The notes beneath the pieces were generated by a model, which was not told where the DNA came from, did no database searches, and was given only the letters and a program-made list of their open reading frames with translations. This document shows positions 1 through 12,200 of a stretch of DNA of 64,000 nucleotides, in pieces; the first letter of the stretch is position 1, and every line of letters starts with the position of its first letter. The DNA is from Rhabdornis inornatus. Lineage: Eukaryota > Chordata > Aves > Passeriformes > Rhabdornithidae. A program made the position numbers and the translations under genes. The stretch is taken from the NCBI GenBank assembly GCA_013397075.1, contig VWZS01003954.1:620001-684000 (forward strand), read 5' to 3'.

Positions 1-714
1 ATCAACTTTCATGGGCTGCCCTCAAATCTTGATTCTTGCATTTGAAAGATAAATTTTCCTGATTTTTTACAGAATCAAAACAAGATTAGAAGAAAAGAAT
101 ACTCAAGTATCCTTTTGACTTTGTAGTGTCTGATTACTCTTTTACATGTGCCAAAACTTAATAAGCTCAGAACTGAGAGTTTGGGAAAGCAGTCAAGGAA
201 TAATGGAAAGCAGCAATCTCTTCTATACAGCAGATAAATTACCGCAGAACTGAAAAAGCAAAACCTTTCTTATGAAGTTATGTGACATTTTTAAGAAGTA
301 AAGAGACCCCCAGCAGACTAAAGAAGCTACAGTTCAGAGGCGATCAGGACCATGAATAAACACTGTATGAAGACTGCTTCTTTCCAGTGTTCAAACCCTG
401 TATGGAATGCAACCACTTTCCTGCCAAGTGGCATGATGACAATCCCAATCACATTCCAATCACAGACAGAACTATCACCCCAGAACTATTCAAAGCTTCA
501 CTTGCTGTTTAAAAAAAAAGGTTTTCATTTCAGTATTAATATCCTCATGCTTATGTTGGTATCAAAACTGATCCAGCAATTGCTTCCAGCATACAGATGG
601 ATTTATCTCACAAATGAAGTTGTTCACTGAGAAGGTCAACTCCAGTGCTAGATACTGCAACAGTAATATGAAATTCTCTTGACAGTAAGTACTCAATTAC
701 TCAAATGGAAATAC
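1..714 (-). other. PUS7L intron 4 (continues off the left edge)
   Basis: I translated the minus strand and found neither the next PUS7L exon nor any other family block. The sequence is AT-rich with no recognisable repeat. The next coding exon must lie to the left of the window. Confidence 0.6.
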
Positions 715-813
715 CATTTTTTCATTCAGTAAAGCCAATCCTATTTGATCTGTCTGAACAATCTGTCCTTGTCCAAATCGCTGAGGTCCATAGTAATTCA
801 CAAAACCTTTTGT
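715..813 (-). CDS. PUS7L: PUS7L coding exon 4
   Basis: This is a 33-codon exon between acceptor ACATTCTAG and donor ATG/GTATTT. It encodes TKGFVNYYGPQRFG and then QTDQIGLALLNEKM. The NYYGPQRFG block is a hallmark of the TruD fold. It is phase 0 at both ends. Too short to appear as a long open frame, it was found by homology. Confidence 0.9.
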
Positions 814-3800
814 CTAGAATGTGAAAGAATAAATATGTTACATACATGAAAGTACTGGGTATGATTAATAAGACCAGGCATACAACACACATACATCTAC
901 ATTTACATCCAAAATGTATCAAACCAGAATCAGAAGTTACAGGAAACAAAAGCAAAATTCATATACTTCATTACAATATTTTGGCACTAAAAAGACATCG
1001 TATCAAGTTCTACCATTGTCTTCACATCATTAAAAAGATCCCAGGTAAATGAAACAAAATTATTTCTATATAGTTAATTCTTATAATTACAACTATAGGT
1101 CAAGTCAAAGTAATTAAGCCTTTTAAATGTGTCAGATTACAGAATCTCTACTCAAGGAAATGCAGCACAGCTAATGAACAGTAACCACTGGACATTTTTC
1201 CTTAAAAACACTAATCTTTTTCACATGAGATAATTTCTGTTATTATTGCAATATAAAGGTCAAAAGTGAATACTTCTGCGAATTCAGATTTTAAATCTCC
1301 TGATGAGTTCTAGGTCACACGTGAGAAATAAAATCATAGTCATGTGACCCAAAGAGAACACCCTTTTCTAGAAAACAGTAAGTATACATGGAGTAGACAA
1401 ACAAAAAATATATATTTGTTTTTCAAATGGTTATTAGGTTCAAATTTTATAATCTTGCTTCGGACACCTATAGGCCCCATACACAATTTTGCTTTCACAG
1501 ATGATGAAAAATGCATCTTTTGGATTAATACATACCCTGTTTTGTCATTTATCTCCTGACCAGTAAAGTAAATCTAATAAAGCAAGACACACGATCATAG
1601 GAATTTGTGTTCATTTTCTAAACATCAAAATAAAACAAGTCAGATGGAGTGAAGAAAGCATTATAGTGCCAGCTGAATGCTTCTCTCAATAATAAATTTC
1701 CAAAATATATGCAATATATTTTGCATTTGTACACTGGGTAGTTTTCATTCCAGAGTTTATTCCTGGATTAATCTTCTTAAAGCAATTTATATTATAGTTA
1801 TTCCTTCGAAAGATAGGGCAAGAAAATCAATACTATAAAAAACATCTACAGGTTTTCCCTTCAATTATTTGCTTTTATTTTTCTTAGTGGTTTAAGAATG
1901 TCTGATGATGGGATTTTCCTTCAGGGACTAGGGAAAACAGAATCAAAATCCACTGCATTTCAGGGGACTCTTCTTTCTTGGAGATGGACATTCCATGTAT
2001 GTTCATACCATTAAAGGTTTTCATCCAAGCCAACCATGCATGTTCCCCACATGGCCTAAAAAGGCAACCAGCTGTCATGTGCACTGAGCACGTGTGTGTA
2101 TATACAGGTATCACATACACATTATATGGATGTGTAAGTACATTTCTTCCCCCTGCATCTGCCACAGTGAGACCTGTCACTTTGGCTGGCCTCAGCTCTG
2201 TGCAGCAATGGCTCTTATACCCATACTCATTTGTTACTGAATTCCCCTTGTCTTTTGCTGCACCACCCTGAGGTCTCCAGTCTGTAACACAGAATCGATT
2301 TACTTGCAGTCTCTTCTTGGAAGGCAATTTTACTCATGATTCCCTAAGTAATTCAAGAAAAACATAAAAGCAAAAAGCACCAAACTTGGGAAATATTGCC
2401 ATTATTTTGTTATTACAAGCATTTTCCTTAAAAGTACTTTTTATAACAGCAAAGAATTAAAACTGTTCATTATCAGCAACTATGAGCCTTTCCTACCTCA
2501 ACACTTTCCATTGCTTCAGATATTCTCTCCTTCAAATCTGCAGAAGAGTCATGACTGTGGTGTTGGAGATCTCTCACAACTATGTCAAAGTGATTGCCCT
2601 TCAGCTGACCAAGTCTGAGGTGCTGGTATGCTGGACGGATGTTGTATATTTTCATACCCTTTTTTTCCATTTTGTTTCCAATTTCTTTTAACCTGAATAA
2701 ATAATTGGGAAAAATTATTAACTATCCTCTACTAAAGCTACACTACTTGTAATTAATGTCTTTTTCACCTTTGCACCGATATTAAAAACACTTTAAAAAA
2801 TAAGACCATTTGTAAAAAATTATTATAAGAAAATCAAATAAAATGCAGAGATAGAGTCTTAAAATTTAGTTATAATCCAGAAATACTTTTTAAATGTTTG
2901 TATCATTGGCATTTTTATATTGACAGATGCTGAAACGAAACAATTCATCGAACTTTCTCAGAATAACTGCAATTAATTTTAAATTTTTTAAATTGAAAAA
3001 CTAGTAATTTTTTTACTCTTCACTCCTCAAAATCTGTTTTTCATTAAAGAGAAAGGAAAGGAAAAGGTAATGTGCTCTAGCAGACTCCAAAACACAATTG
3101 CTCTTTCTCAGTCAACCTAACAAAAACAAATTTGGTACACTGATTCTCTGGGTGTGCTTGCACATGCTTGTAATTGGAAACACAGCTGACAGTTCAAATA
3201 TTTACCCTTTAAAATATCCACTCAATCTCTTTGTTCTTATGTGTAAATAAGAGCAAATAAAATTAAAGGAAAATTATAGCATAAGAGCTTGAATTCTAAG
3301 CAATATTTTAATAACTTCATAAACAGTTTATAAAAAAATATTTATTTCTCCTGCTGTGTGGATGCATTTACCTATTTTTCTTCATCATTTAAACACTAAC
3401 ACAAAGTTTTGCTAATTAGCTCTTGGACAACTGCTCTTACAATCCATTTTGTAGTGAAGTTTTACCATTGACATGAGTGCCAAGTTGCATATTTCCTAAA
3501 GCCACAAAAGATTAAAGCCATTTCCACTGTGCTCTATAAAGGCAAGGGGAAGACAGATCAGTAAGACCATTTCAAGAGATCATACCATGCTGATACTTAT
3601 TAACACCAAAAACTAGGTGCTAAACTGCTTGTATCCAGATTCTAAGTACCTCTCAGGAGTCACCTTCTTCACAACCATAGGCTGCAAAGTTATAGCCTTC
3701 TTATCTTTGATGCCAGTGTAACTGAAGTCCGAAGGAAGAACACCAAGTTCAGCTGCCAACAAGCCGATTGCTTCTAGTGTTTCTAGGTTTTCTTTCTGAA

Positions 3801-5366
3801 GGGTGAAAGCTGAAACAATCATCTCAGAATTACTAGGAACTTACCTTTATGTTTCAGTGTTCTGCCATGACAGATGGGCAGGTTCTTCCCCTCAAACTGT
3901 AACAGCATGGAAACTGGAAAGAAACTGTCCTCCTACCCCACAAAACTAAAGCAAGTGGACTTTTACAGCACAGAAGGAAAAAAAATAAAAACAATACACA
4001 AAACTCAGACCAACCAGAAAACCTTGATGGCTTTAAAAACAGTACCTCATAAAATGCAACAGACATGCATGGATGTATTGCAGGAAACATTGTATCAGAA
4101 ACTGCTTTAGAGAATGAGATCATAAGTAAAATTTGACCTCACTAACTTGTTCAGTATCTAGATGCACCTCCTAACATCCCACAATTACTTTCAAGGGAAA
4201 GCTATCACCCTGGGAATTCTAAGAGTTAGTGGCTGCAATCAAAAGAACCATAGCCATTATCAGTGAGCAGTTTATGTCAAATTGCTGCAGTAACTTGGTT
4301 CCTCCATTTCATTCTCCAGGGAAGTAACACCACTGCATTGAAAATGATTTATTTCAACATGAACAACGGGTCGACCAGGCCTACAGATAATATAAAAATG
4401 ACCCTGCGTTTCAATCTTTCTACAGAACACGTCAGACATGCCACCTTCACTAAAAATGTAGTATTTACCTGTATAAACATCTTGCTTCTCCTGAAAACCA
4501 CCAGCAGACCTTTTTCTGGACCAACATTTTTCTCGAAACCGTACCATTATTGACATATTTGGCTGATCACTGAGATCTTCCACAGTAAAAGATTTTGTTT
4601 CTAAAAGCTTTCCAAACTTTCTATTGATAAAGTGGTGAACTATTTTTCTGTGCTCTTTGTTTCCATCAGGCTGAAAGGAAAACGTAGAATTTTCTAGCTT
4701 GGCATCTAAAAATTTAAAGAAATCACTTGTTTCCTTTTCAGTCACTAATTGGCAAAGTTCTCTGTAATCAGGATTTCCTTTTACAATCATTTCATTGTCT
4801 TTTGTAACAGTGACTAGAAAGGGGAATTTCTGCCTAACAGCACTGTGCAAATCAGCTCGAATTTTCTTGTCCAGCCTAGGTCCTAGCGAGAACTCCCAAG
4901 TGCCAGCATCCGCGCTGTTCTCCAAGCCCCACGCATCCTTCAGATCACAGGCAAATTTGTGGAGCAGTTCGCTCACGGGCTTGCCAAGTAAGGACTCCAA
5001 CACAGGGGCTTCCCCGAGGCCGGACTGCAGCTCGGGATCTCCCACACGCTCACTTTTGCCAGGGGATGCAGCACAGCCGCCTCTCGCCCGGCTTGGGCCG
5101 CGTCCCGGGGGCCCGGGCGCAGCATCCCGGGGGCACCCGGGGTCACCTGGCCCGGGGGGCTCCGTCCGCCGCTTCTTGGGCTCCCGCGGGCACAGGCTGC
5201 TCTGTGCCGGCGGCACTTCGCTGGTCTTCTGGAGCAATTCAGCCCGGGTGTCCCCGAGGAGGAGCTCGGGAACCTCGAGCTCTGTCACTACAAAGTCGCT
5301 CGGAGAGTTTTTGATGGTGCCGCGGAAGCCGGTGTGCTCGGTCAGGTAACTGAAGGAGGGCAGCAT
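715..5366 (-). CDS. PUS7L: PUS7L, pseudouridylate synthase 7-like (5' part of gene, 4 coding exons)
   Basis: This is the 5' portion of a TruD-family RNA pseudouridine synthase, an enzyme that isomerises uridine in RNA. The coding exons on the minus strand are 5366-4469, 3809-3650, 2692-2497 and 813-715. They join in frame (898+160+196+99 nt, about 451 codons) through GT-AG introns. The N-terminus has the family signature GFRGTIKNSPSDFVV. The catalytic TruD motif GIKDKKAIT falls at about residues 332-340, so Asp335 is the expected catalytic aspartate. Further matches to human PUS7L are LRLGQLKGNHFDIVVR and GFVNYYGPQRFG. Residues about 55-110 form a Pro/Gly/Arg-rich linker with a possible nuclear signal PKKRR at 63-67. 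The start has G at -3 and sits in a CpG island. About 250 C-terminal residues are missing because the gene runs off the left edge. PUS7 itself lacks this N-terminal form, so PUS7L fits better. Confidence 0.93.
2497..2692 (-). CDS. PUS7L: PUS7L coding exon 3
   Basis: The acceptor TTTATTCAG and donor GTTGAG/GTAGG bound this exon. It encodes LKEIGNKMEKKGMKIYNIR and then LRLGQLKGNHFDIVVRDL, a block conserved between PUS7 and PUS7L. It ends in phase 0 after AMESVE. Confidence 0.91.
3650..3809 (-). CDS. PUS7L: PUS7L coding exon 2 (catalytic Asp motif)
   Basis: The acceptor TTTCAG and donor GAGAG/GTACTT bound this 160-nt exon. It encodes AFTLQKENLETLEAIG and then the TruD catalytic motif YTGIKDKKAIT, ending VKKVTPER. 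It joins exon 1 in phase 1 and exon 3 in phase 2, and both junction codons restore the family residues. Confidence 0.92.
4469..5366 (-). CDS. PUS7L: PUS7L coding exon 1 (start codon to donor)
   Basis: This exon starts with ATG at 5366 and encodes residues 1-299 plus one base. It ends at the donor ACAG/GTAAATAC after VYT. The reading frame runs on into the intron as far as 4272, but homology to PUS7L stops at this donor. The 5' half is very GC-rich and the 3' half AT-rich, following the edge of the CpG island. Confidence 0.9.
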
Positions 5367-5490
5367 GGCCGCGGCCTGCCCTGCTCCCGGCCAGGCCCGC
5401 CGCGCCTGCAGCGGGTGGGGAGGAAAAAGGAGGGGGGCGGAATAGAATCAACTGCTCCAAAAAAGGGCGGGGAGGGAGGCTGGCAGGCAG

Positions 5491-5530
5491 GGATGGCTGG
5501 ATGGGTGGATGGACAGATGGAGAGATGGAC
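5491..5530 (+). repeat. Imperfect GATG microsatellite
   Basis: An imperfect tandem run of GGAT/GATG tetranucleotide units lies within the shared CpG island, on the PUS7L upstream side. It has no coding role. Confidence 0.7.
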
Positions 5531-5796
5531 GCAGGCAGGGAGTGAGGCAGGGATAGACACGGAGAAGCGGGACCCCTCGTTCCCGGAAGCCGCCACCGGG
5601 GGGCGCCACGGCCTCCTTCTCCCCTCACTCCCATCAAGGGGGCCCAAGGACATTACCAAGTTCCCCAGGGCCGGGGGGAAACACGAGCTCCCCTTCTCGC
5701 GGCCGGACATGGGGCGTGCCGGGGGCGGGGCCCCTTTCGGACGCCTATGGGAGGGCCAAGTGGAAGAGCGCTTCCGCTGTGCCCTCACCGCGCCGG

Positions 5797-5804
5797 TGAC
5801 GTCA
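5797..5804. promoter_or_regulatory. Perfect CRE palindrome TGACGTCA
   Basis: The full 8-bp cAMP-response element TGACGTCA lies in the bidirectional promoter, about 80-130 bp upstream of the IRAK4 noncoding first-exon donor. CREB/ATF family proteins bind this palindrome. Its position in a CpG-island core promoter supports function, but occupancy is inferred. Confidence 0.6.
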
Positions 5805-5859
5805 GTGGCATCGGGGGCTGGGCTCCGCCCCCTTAAAGGGAAAGCTCTGAAGGTGGAGG

Positions 5860-5931
5860 GGAAGCGGTCGCAGACAACGCCCGATGGGGCCGGGGCATGC
5901 GGCCCGGGGGGATCGCGACTCGGAAGCGACG
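5860..5931 (+). other. IRAK4: IRAK4 5' untranslated first exon (approximate start)
   Basis: The donor GCGACG/GTGAGGAG at 5931/5932 pairs well with the acceptor GTGTCCCACCAG at 6111. This implies a short noncoding exon and a 180-bp intron directly before the start-codon exon. The transcription start cannot be fixed from sequence, so the left edge is approximate. Confidence 0.55.
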
Positions 5932-6120
5932 GTGAGGAGTGAGGGGACTCCAGGTGGTGCCCGCTGCCAGCTGCAGCCGGGAATGGTGGGCAAGGGGCGC
6001 CCCCGCCGGGCCGGGGGCGGCTGTCGGCGCCGTGAGGGCGGGGGCGGCTGTAGGGCCTCGCTGGGCGGCCGTTTCCCGGCGAACCGCCTGAGTAACCCTG
6101 TGTCCCACCAGGCGCGGAGG

Positions 6121-6281
6121 ATGGGCGAGCGCGTGACAGATTCCACGTACGTCCGCTGCCTGAGCTACGGGCTCGTGAGGCGGCTGGCAGAGTTCATCGA
6201 CCCGCAGGAAGGGTGGAAGAAACTTGCGGTGGATATAACCGACCCATCCGGTGAAAGCAGATACAGCCAAGTGCATATAAG
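6121..6281 (+). CDS. IRAK4: IRAK4 coding exon 1 (start codon)
   Basis: This exon encodes residues 1-53 and begins the death domain, including STYVRCLSYGLVRRL and FIDPQEGWKKLAV. The donor is ATAAG/GTCCTA, in phase 2. An upstream ATG at 5884 is in frame both with and without the inferred 5'UTR intron but has C at -3. Confidence 0.93.
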
Positions 6282-9200
6282 GTCCTACATAAAAGTCCCG
6301 TAACGTAAACTTTTGCATTACCTGTTCAATATAAAAACTTTGTTAATCGCGCCTTCCATCCCATTACTATAACTTGCTGCACTTTGTGCGCCGGTCGGTA
6401 CTTGAGTCTTACAGTCCCGTTTCCTTAGGGAACGTGAGGTAATTACTTCTAATTGCTCTGCAGCTCAGTTTTTAAGCAAGCCTCAGAAAATTGACTAAAG
6501 AAATTAGGATTAATCAGAGCTACAGATATAGGCATTTTTAGCAATACAGCATGGGCTGCATAACTTTCTGGTTTTTAGCGGCTAGTAGACATTGATGTTA
6601 CTGTGCCCAAGGGACAGCTGGACCGTGACTCCTAATTCACTGTTTCCAAGAAAATGTCCAATAAATGTGGGGAGCCCGAGGCCTAAAACTAGCGAGTTTA
6701 CTTGAGAAGTAATACTAACAATATTTTATGAGCACCTCATTTCTTGAAGAGCTTGTTGAATCCTTGTTGAAGCTGTTTCAAAGACTATGAGATTTTTAGA
6801 TGCTGTATATATCATCCTGGGTTTACAGTCTTTTCTGGTAATGGTAGTATTAAATCTTTGTTTTCCTTTCAGTAATAGTATTGAATCAGTCAGAATACTG
6901 GATCTCATTTTCTTCTTAATGCCCATCACAAAATAGTCAAAATGGAGCGTGAATGCTAAATGGATGCAAAACATTTGCAAATTATTTTTGCCATTTGATC
7001 TGGGTCTGACTTACTCTCTGTCTCTACTGACATTCTCTTCTCTGTCAGCCTAAGGTGCCAATATCTTATGGATCCTAGACAAACAGCTGAAACCATGTAT
7101 ATGTGTATTTCCCATAGTTTTTCCTATGTTTTTGCATGTTTTCCCACTGATTTTAAATGTGTTTAGGGGTTTTTTTGTTGTGTTTTCAGAAGATTTGTGA
7201 TTTTTGCAGTGCCTTCAGCTTTTTTTCAGTGTGGATGTTTTTTGTCATTTGCCTTTAGTCTCTTTTCCTTCATGCTTCTTGAGGTAATATTCTTTTTTTT
7301 TTTAATATTGATCTTAATTTACTTTTTAAGGAGATTTGAGACATTTGTGCAGATGGGAAAGAGCCCCACCTGTGAATTGCTTTATGACTGGGGAACCACA
7401 AACTGTACAGTTGCTGATCTTGTGGATCTTCTGATTAGGAATCAGTTCCTAGCACCAGCAAGCCTTTTGCTTCCAGGTAGCTATTACTCTTTTACATCTT
7501 GTACTGCGTTCTCAGTTTTCTAAGATGCTAAAGAGCTTCACACAAACGTGAAAATCAGAAAGTATTATTATTATATTAACCCAAAGTGAATATATTTTCC
7601 ACTATCACTCGTAATAACAGTTTAAATAAGAGTTTCAATGAGAGTGCTGAAGTTTACACATGGTGGCAGAATATAACCAGGTGATACTTATGTGTCTCCT
7701 AATTCTCAAAAATACTAGCATTAATATTACTTATTCTGTGGTTCCTAATGTAGTTAACACTTTTTCTAAATTCTCTTTCCAGAAGCTGTAAGGATGCCAC
7801 AAGAAGTTACATTACCTCTTTCTTCACAGGAAACCTTGCCTATACATGAGAAACAACTACCTGTACAGGAAAAAGAAGTGGCATCTGTAAAGCCTGTTTT
7901 AGCTCAGAGTCCTGAGAAGCAGCATTCAGATTCTTCCTACTCAAGTGAAGAAAACAGCCACTCACAGTCCAGTAACACAGGTAGATATTTATTTTGGTAG
8001 AATTCAGTGCTATTTTTTTGTTGATCTGTCCTATACCCCATGTGAAATAAATCAGAGCTATGCATGAGATGGACCTATCATGGTGCATCTGTGGAAAACA
8101 GCATCTTGCCAATAAGTCACCTACTGTGAGGGAAAACTTAAGTGTTAATTAAATTGCAATTTCTTTTTTGCCACACATAATCCTGTTGCCCTTTTCCAAT
8201 ACTTATTTTATAGACTGTTCAGCATCTCATGCTTTAAAACTAGATTTTGTATGTCAGAAATGACTAAGAATGCTGGAGAAAAGATGACTAAAGAAGTCAT
8301 TTTAGGAAAGTGTGTGGTTGGTCTATTCCTTCCTAAAGGTCCACTTTTAAGCTGTTGCCAGAAACATGATGTAACCTTGGTGTATTTTTTATATATAAGG
8401 CAGTATGGCTCTCTCTGTGATCTGGTACACGTTTAATTTCTACTACCTGTATTACAAGTACGAATCAAAAACACAGTCAGATGCATGCTACAGTGCTAGT
8501 TGTGAAGAAAATTATTCATAGGTAATTATATATGTTAATCTGCCTTCTTTTTTTTTTTCTCCTATCTTCATCACAGAGCTGGAAGTAGGGCTCCACTGTG
8601 TCAGATTTTGTGCAGTAGCAAGTTTTTGTTTTAAGAGAACTGAAACAGAAAACCTTGTTCCTTAAGTGAAAACAGTTTTGTGCTAAATGTCAATGTCTTT
8701 CAGATTTCCAGAATTTTTTGTTTCATGACTTGGAAAACATTACAAATAATTTTGATACCCGACCAGAATCAGCTGGAGGTAATAAACTGGGAGAAGGTGG
8801 CTTTGGCATTGTGTTCAAAGGCTACATCAATGGCAAAAACGTGGCTGTCAAGAAGCTCGTTGCTGTGAGTTGTCCTGGGAATTTTTCATTTTAATGACTA
8901 TGTAGTTTATAGGATAGACTTTTCTTTCTTATTTATTGTGAAAAGTTTTGAATGATACATTTCAAAAAGTGTTGTCACTATGTTACACATTAGTTGGATT
9001 AAGAAATTTATCCTTATTCCCATCAGTGTTGTGAGTCAGCACAGTCACAGGAGCTAATTCTTGCCTTCTCTGTAGCTTTCCTTTAAGGGGCTAAGCAAGT
9101 TGTTGGTAAGAACAGTGTTCCCCCAGTTGTTTTTCCCTCACCCTCCAGAAGTGCCAGAACAGAAGGGGTCCTAAGGAGGTTTCCATTTCAGTTTAGGATG

Positions 9201-12200
9201 GCTGAGATTCTCAAGCTAAATAGGTATTTTCACAGAATTTTAGTCTTCACAACCGTTGTTTTGTGTGAATATTGAATTTTGTAATTAGGTGCTATTAGGG
9301 GATAACTGTAGTGAATGGATTAAGCTGTTGACTGCTGAAACTAGATCAATTTATCCAGTTACACAGTGTTCCAAGGAATTTAAAGTCATGTTCTGATACT
9401 TTATTTTTTAACTGTGTTGAAGGTGCATTGTGAAAAGTTAACTAAGAAAGGCTTACAATTCTCTTTTAATTTTTTTAAATGAACAACTGTGCATTTTATT
9501 ATGAACCAATGATGTTGATGTCAAATACTTCTTTTTATAGATGGTTGATGTTAGTGTTCAGGACTTGAAACAGCAGTTTGAGCAAGAAATAAACATAATG
9601 GCAAAGTGAGTACATTGTTATACAATTTTTGTCTTTCTAACATAACAATTTGCATGTTAACTGAAAATGTTTCTTCTACAGTACAATCACATTTTGTTTG
9701 TTTTACAGCATCACCACACAAACCTGGCTTTGTGCAGTAGAGGTGAAAAAAGTCATTGGGAATCAAGTTCCCACTGCCTTGTGTTTTCCTCAGATGTTGA
9801 GAGTCTTTCAGAGCACATGTGAATGGATATTTTTTTTTTTTTTTTTTTTGCTATAGGTGTCAGCATGAAAATTTAGTAGAATTACTTGGTTTCTCAAGTG
9901 ATGGTGCTCAGCCATGTCTGGTATATGAATACATGCCCAATGGCTCATTGCTTGACAGACTTGCTTGTCTGGTAAGTGAAATCTTTTCTAGCTTCCTATT
10001 GCCTTACTTTGCTAATGTATATGAATCTGTGGAATGTCTTTCAAATTGAACTGAACTGTGATGGCCAAATGATGTTTTACTACTTTCTTCCTGTGTTCTA
10101 ATAACAACTACTCTTCCAGTAAGATTTTACACAAACATTTTAGATAGATTAAAGTCAAATCAGGCTGACAATACAATATCACATACTGGTACCTGAAGCA
10201 TCACAGAAGCTTGGGCTGACTATGCCTGTATGAGGCAGTGCAGTGGGTGCTGCAGTCTTGTTACCAGTTCTGATGTTGGCATGTTCTCTGCTGGCTCCCG
10301 AGATTCTGCAATATGAAATTTACCTTTGTTCATTGTCCTTATGATAGTGGTTATAATACAATGCTCATAGTCCACTTACCTCTTTCTGAAGTACCTAAAT
10401 AAATGTGAATTTAATTTTTAAAAGTTTTGTGTAAATGTTTCTGATTTAATCAAATGGTGTATCTTCTAGCCTTGGCCTTAAGTAAATAATAAGTTGATTC
10501 GGTTTGGTGAGGCAACTCTGTGTATCAAGAGATATTGGACACGCATTCCAATAGTACACCAGACTTAAGGTACTAGATTCACGTCTGTGTTAATTTGTTG
10601 AAGGAGTTAAAAAAATCTGCTTAACACTAAGCAATTGCAGCTTCTGAGGTTGTAATCTGGTGAACATTTTAAATTGGTGCCCCTTGCAAGCACCCATGTC
10701 CCCAGACCTAAAATGTTGGGCTTGCTTTTTTTTTCACACTGATCCTCTGGTTGTACTGGTTCAAGCATCTATTAGTTGGAGAAAAATCTCGATTAGGGAA
10801 CTGATCAGGCTAATAAAATAATACTTGGTGGAAATAAAATGTAATTTTCACCCGGAGACATTTCTTTTAAGGGCTGCACAAATATTTCTGCTCCAGTGGG
10901 AAAGAAGTGGTGCTATGATGAGAATGAGTAGCAGTGCTTGGGGAAAGTTAGTTTCTCTGTTAGCACTGCTGTCTCAGTTTAGATTGATTCATTTGCTTCC
11001 ATACACTGCTACGTGTGCAATTATTTTGTTTTTCTAACTGTATCAGTGCAGAAGAGAGACTAAGTTTTACCTAAGGACAGTGCAAGTTTATCTGTAGAAG
11101 TGAGCAGTGCTTGACAAGGATGTATATGAAAATGTTCATCCATGTAACTGGCCATTGTCACCAAGTAAGCTTAAAAGATTGGGGATAATTGAAAGCTAAA
11201 GGAGAATTAACTGATTCCTTTACAAGGAAGAGACAAATTTATTACATAAATCAAGGAATCTAAATCAGAATCTATAAATTAGAAAGAATCTTTTTCTAAT
11301 AAGATCAGACAGGTGAGTAATGTACTTACTTGAACATATGTTCTTGCTGATAACTTCATTTTTGTGACTTCACTGGATGTGTTTGATGCACAAACTCTTG
11401 CTTGTGTCATCTTCATGTCATGGATGTTGAGCAGGCAAAGGAGGTGGTAGAATGGTGAGATACTGTAATCCACTTCCCTTGGCCACTGACAAGATTAAGA
11501 ACTGGTTTTGAAATATAGGTGTCCTTACTTCTAAGGTCTAGTTAGTATAATGAATAAAGCTAAACTCTCAAGAAATCCAGAAACACTGGAAGACTGACTT
11601 GTTGTTGTTAGTAAAAGCTGTGTATTGCTTTGAATTATTTCCTTCGGGTTGAAGGCTCTGGTATCAGTGCCAGTACGAAGTGGGAGTTGCAGTAGATACA
11701 GATAAATCTTTACAGAGCAGCTGGCCTTGGAGGGTCAGAGTCAAACCAAGAACATTTTTTGCAACTGGCAACTTAATCTAAGGCAAAATGCAGGGAAATA
11801 ATGTAATGTGACAAAGGCGTGTATTTCTGCCCAAGTCAATTAAGAAATGTATGCTGATAGTGTTTTTAATAATCTACTTGAAAACAAAAAATATACCAAG
11901 AAGTCACTGTTGGGTTGTGGGATTTTTGTATGTTTGTTTTGGATTATGTGAGTGTATATATATTTTTCAGATTTTTACTGGCCTTTCTCTCTTCTTAATC
12001 AAGGATGAAACTCCACCAATTCCTTGGAATATGAGGTGTAAAATTGTTCAAGGTACAGCAAATGGCATCAACTTTTTGCATGAAAATAATCATATTCACA
12101 GAGATATCAAAAGGTAAAAGTGGCAGACTATTGCTGGCTGCATTTTCACTTTTTCATTTTTCTTTTTTTCTTGTTCATCTTTACCCTGTTAAAGTAATTT

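Larger units (their letters stand above)
814..4468 (-). other. PUS7L introns 1-3
   Basis: The introns are 4468-3810, 3649-2693 and 2496-814. They are AT-rich and hold no recognised gene or clear repeat. A 147-codon minus-strand open frame at 2327-1884 has no family resemblance that I can see and is treated as chance or an old repeat remnant. Confidence 0.7.
4880..6300. promoter_or_regulatory. CpG island and bidirectional PUS7L/IRAK4 promoter
   Basis: The block is strongly GC- and CpG-rich against AT-rich flanks. It covers the PUS7L start codon (5366, minus) and the inferred IRAK4 untranslated first exon (ending 5931, plus), so the two genes diverge from under about 600 bp. It contains GC boxes of Sp1 type (near 5720-5735), an ETS-like CTTCCGC (about 5771) and a perfect CRE. 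No TATA box is evident at suitable positions. The head-to-head arrangement matches human 12q12. Confidence 0.85.

Noticed and set aside
1884..2327. 147-codon open frame on the minus strand in PUS7L intron 3
   Set aside because: It has no recognisable family motif, lies between confirmed exons and lacks matching splice phases. It is probably chance or an old repeat.
5239..6318. Several 80-200-codon frames on both strands in the PUS7L/IRAK4 CpG island
   Set aside because: They are openness caused by GC content. Only the frames matching PUS7L exon 1 and IRAK4 exon 1 have homology support.
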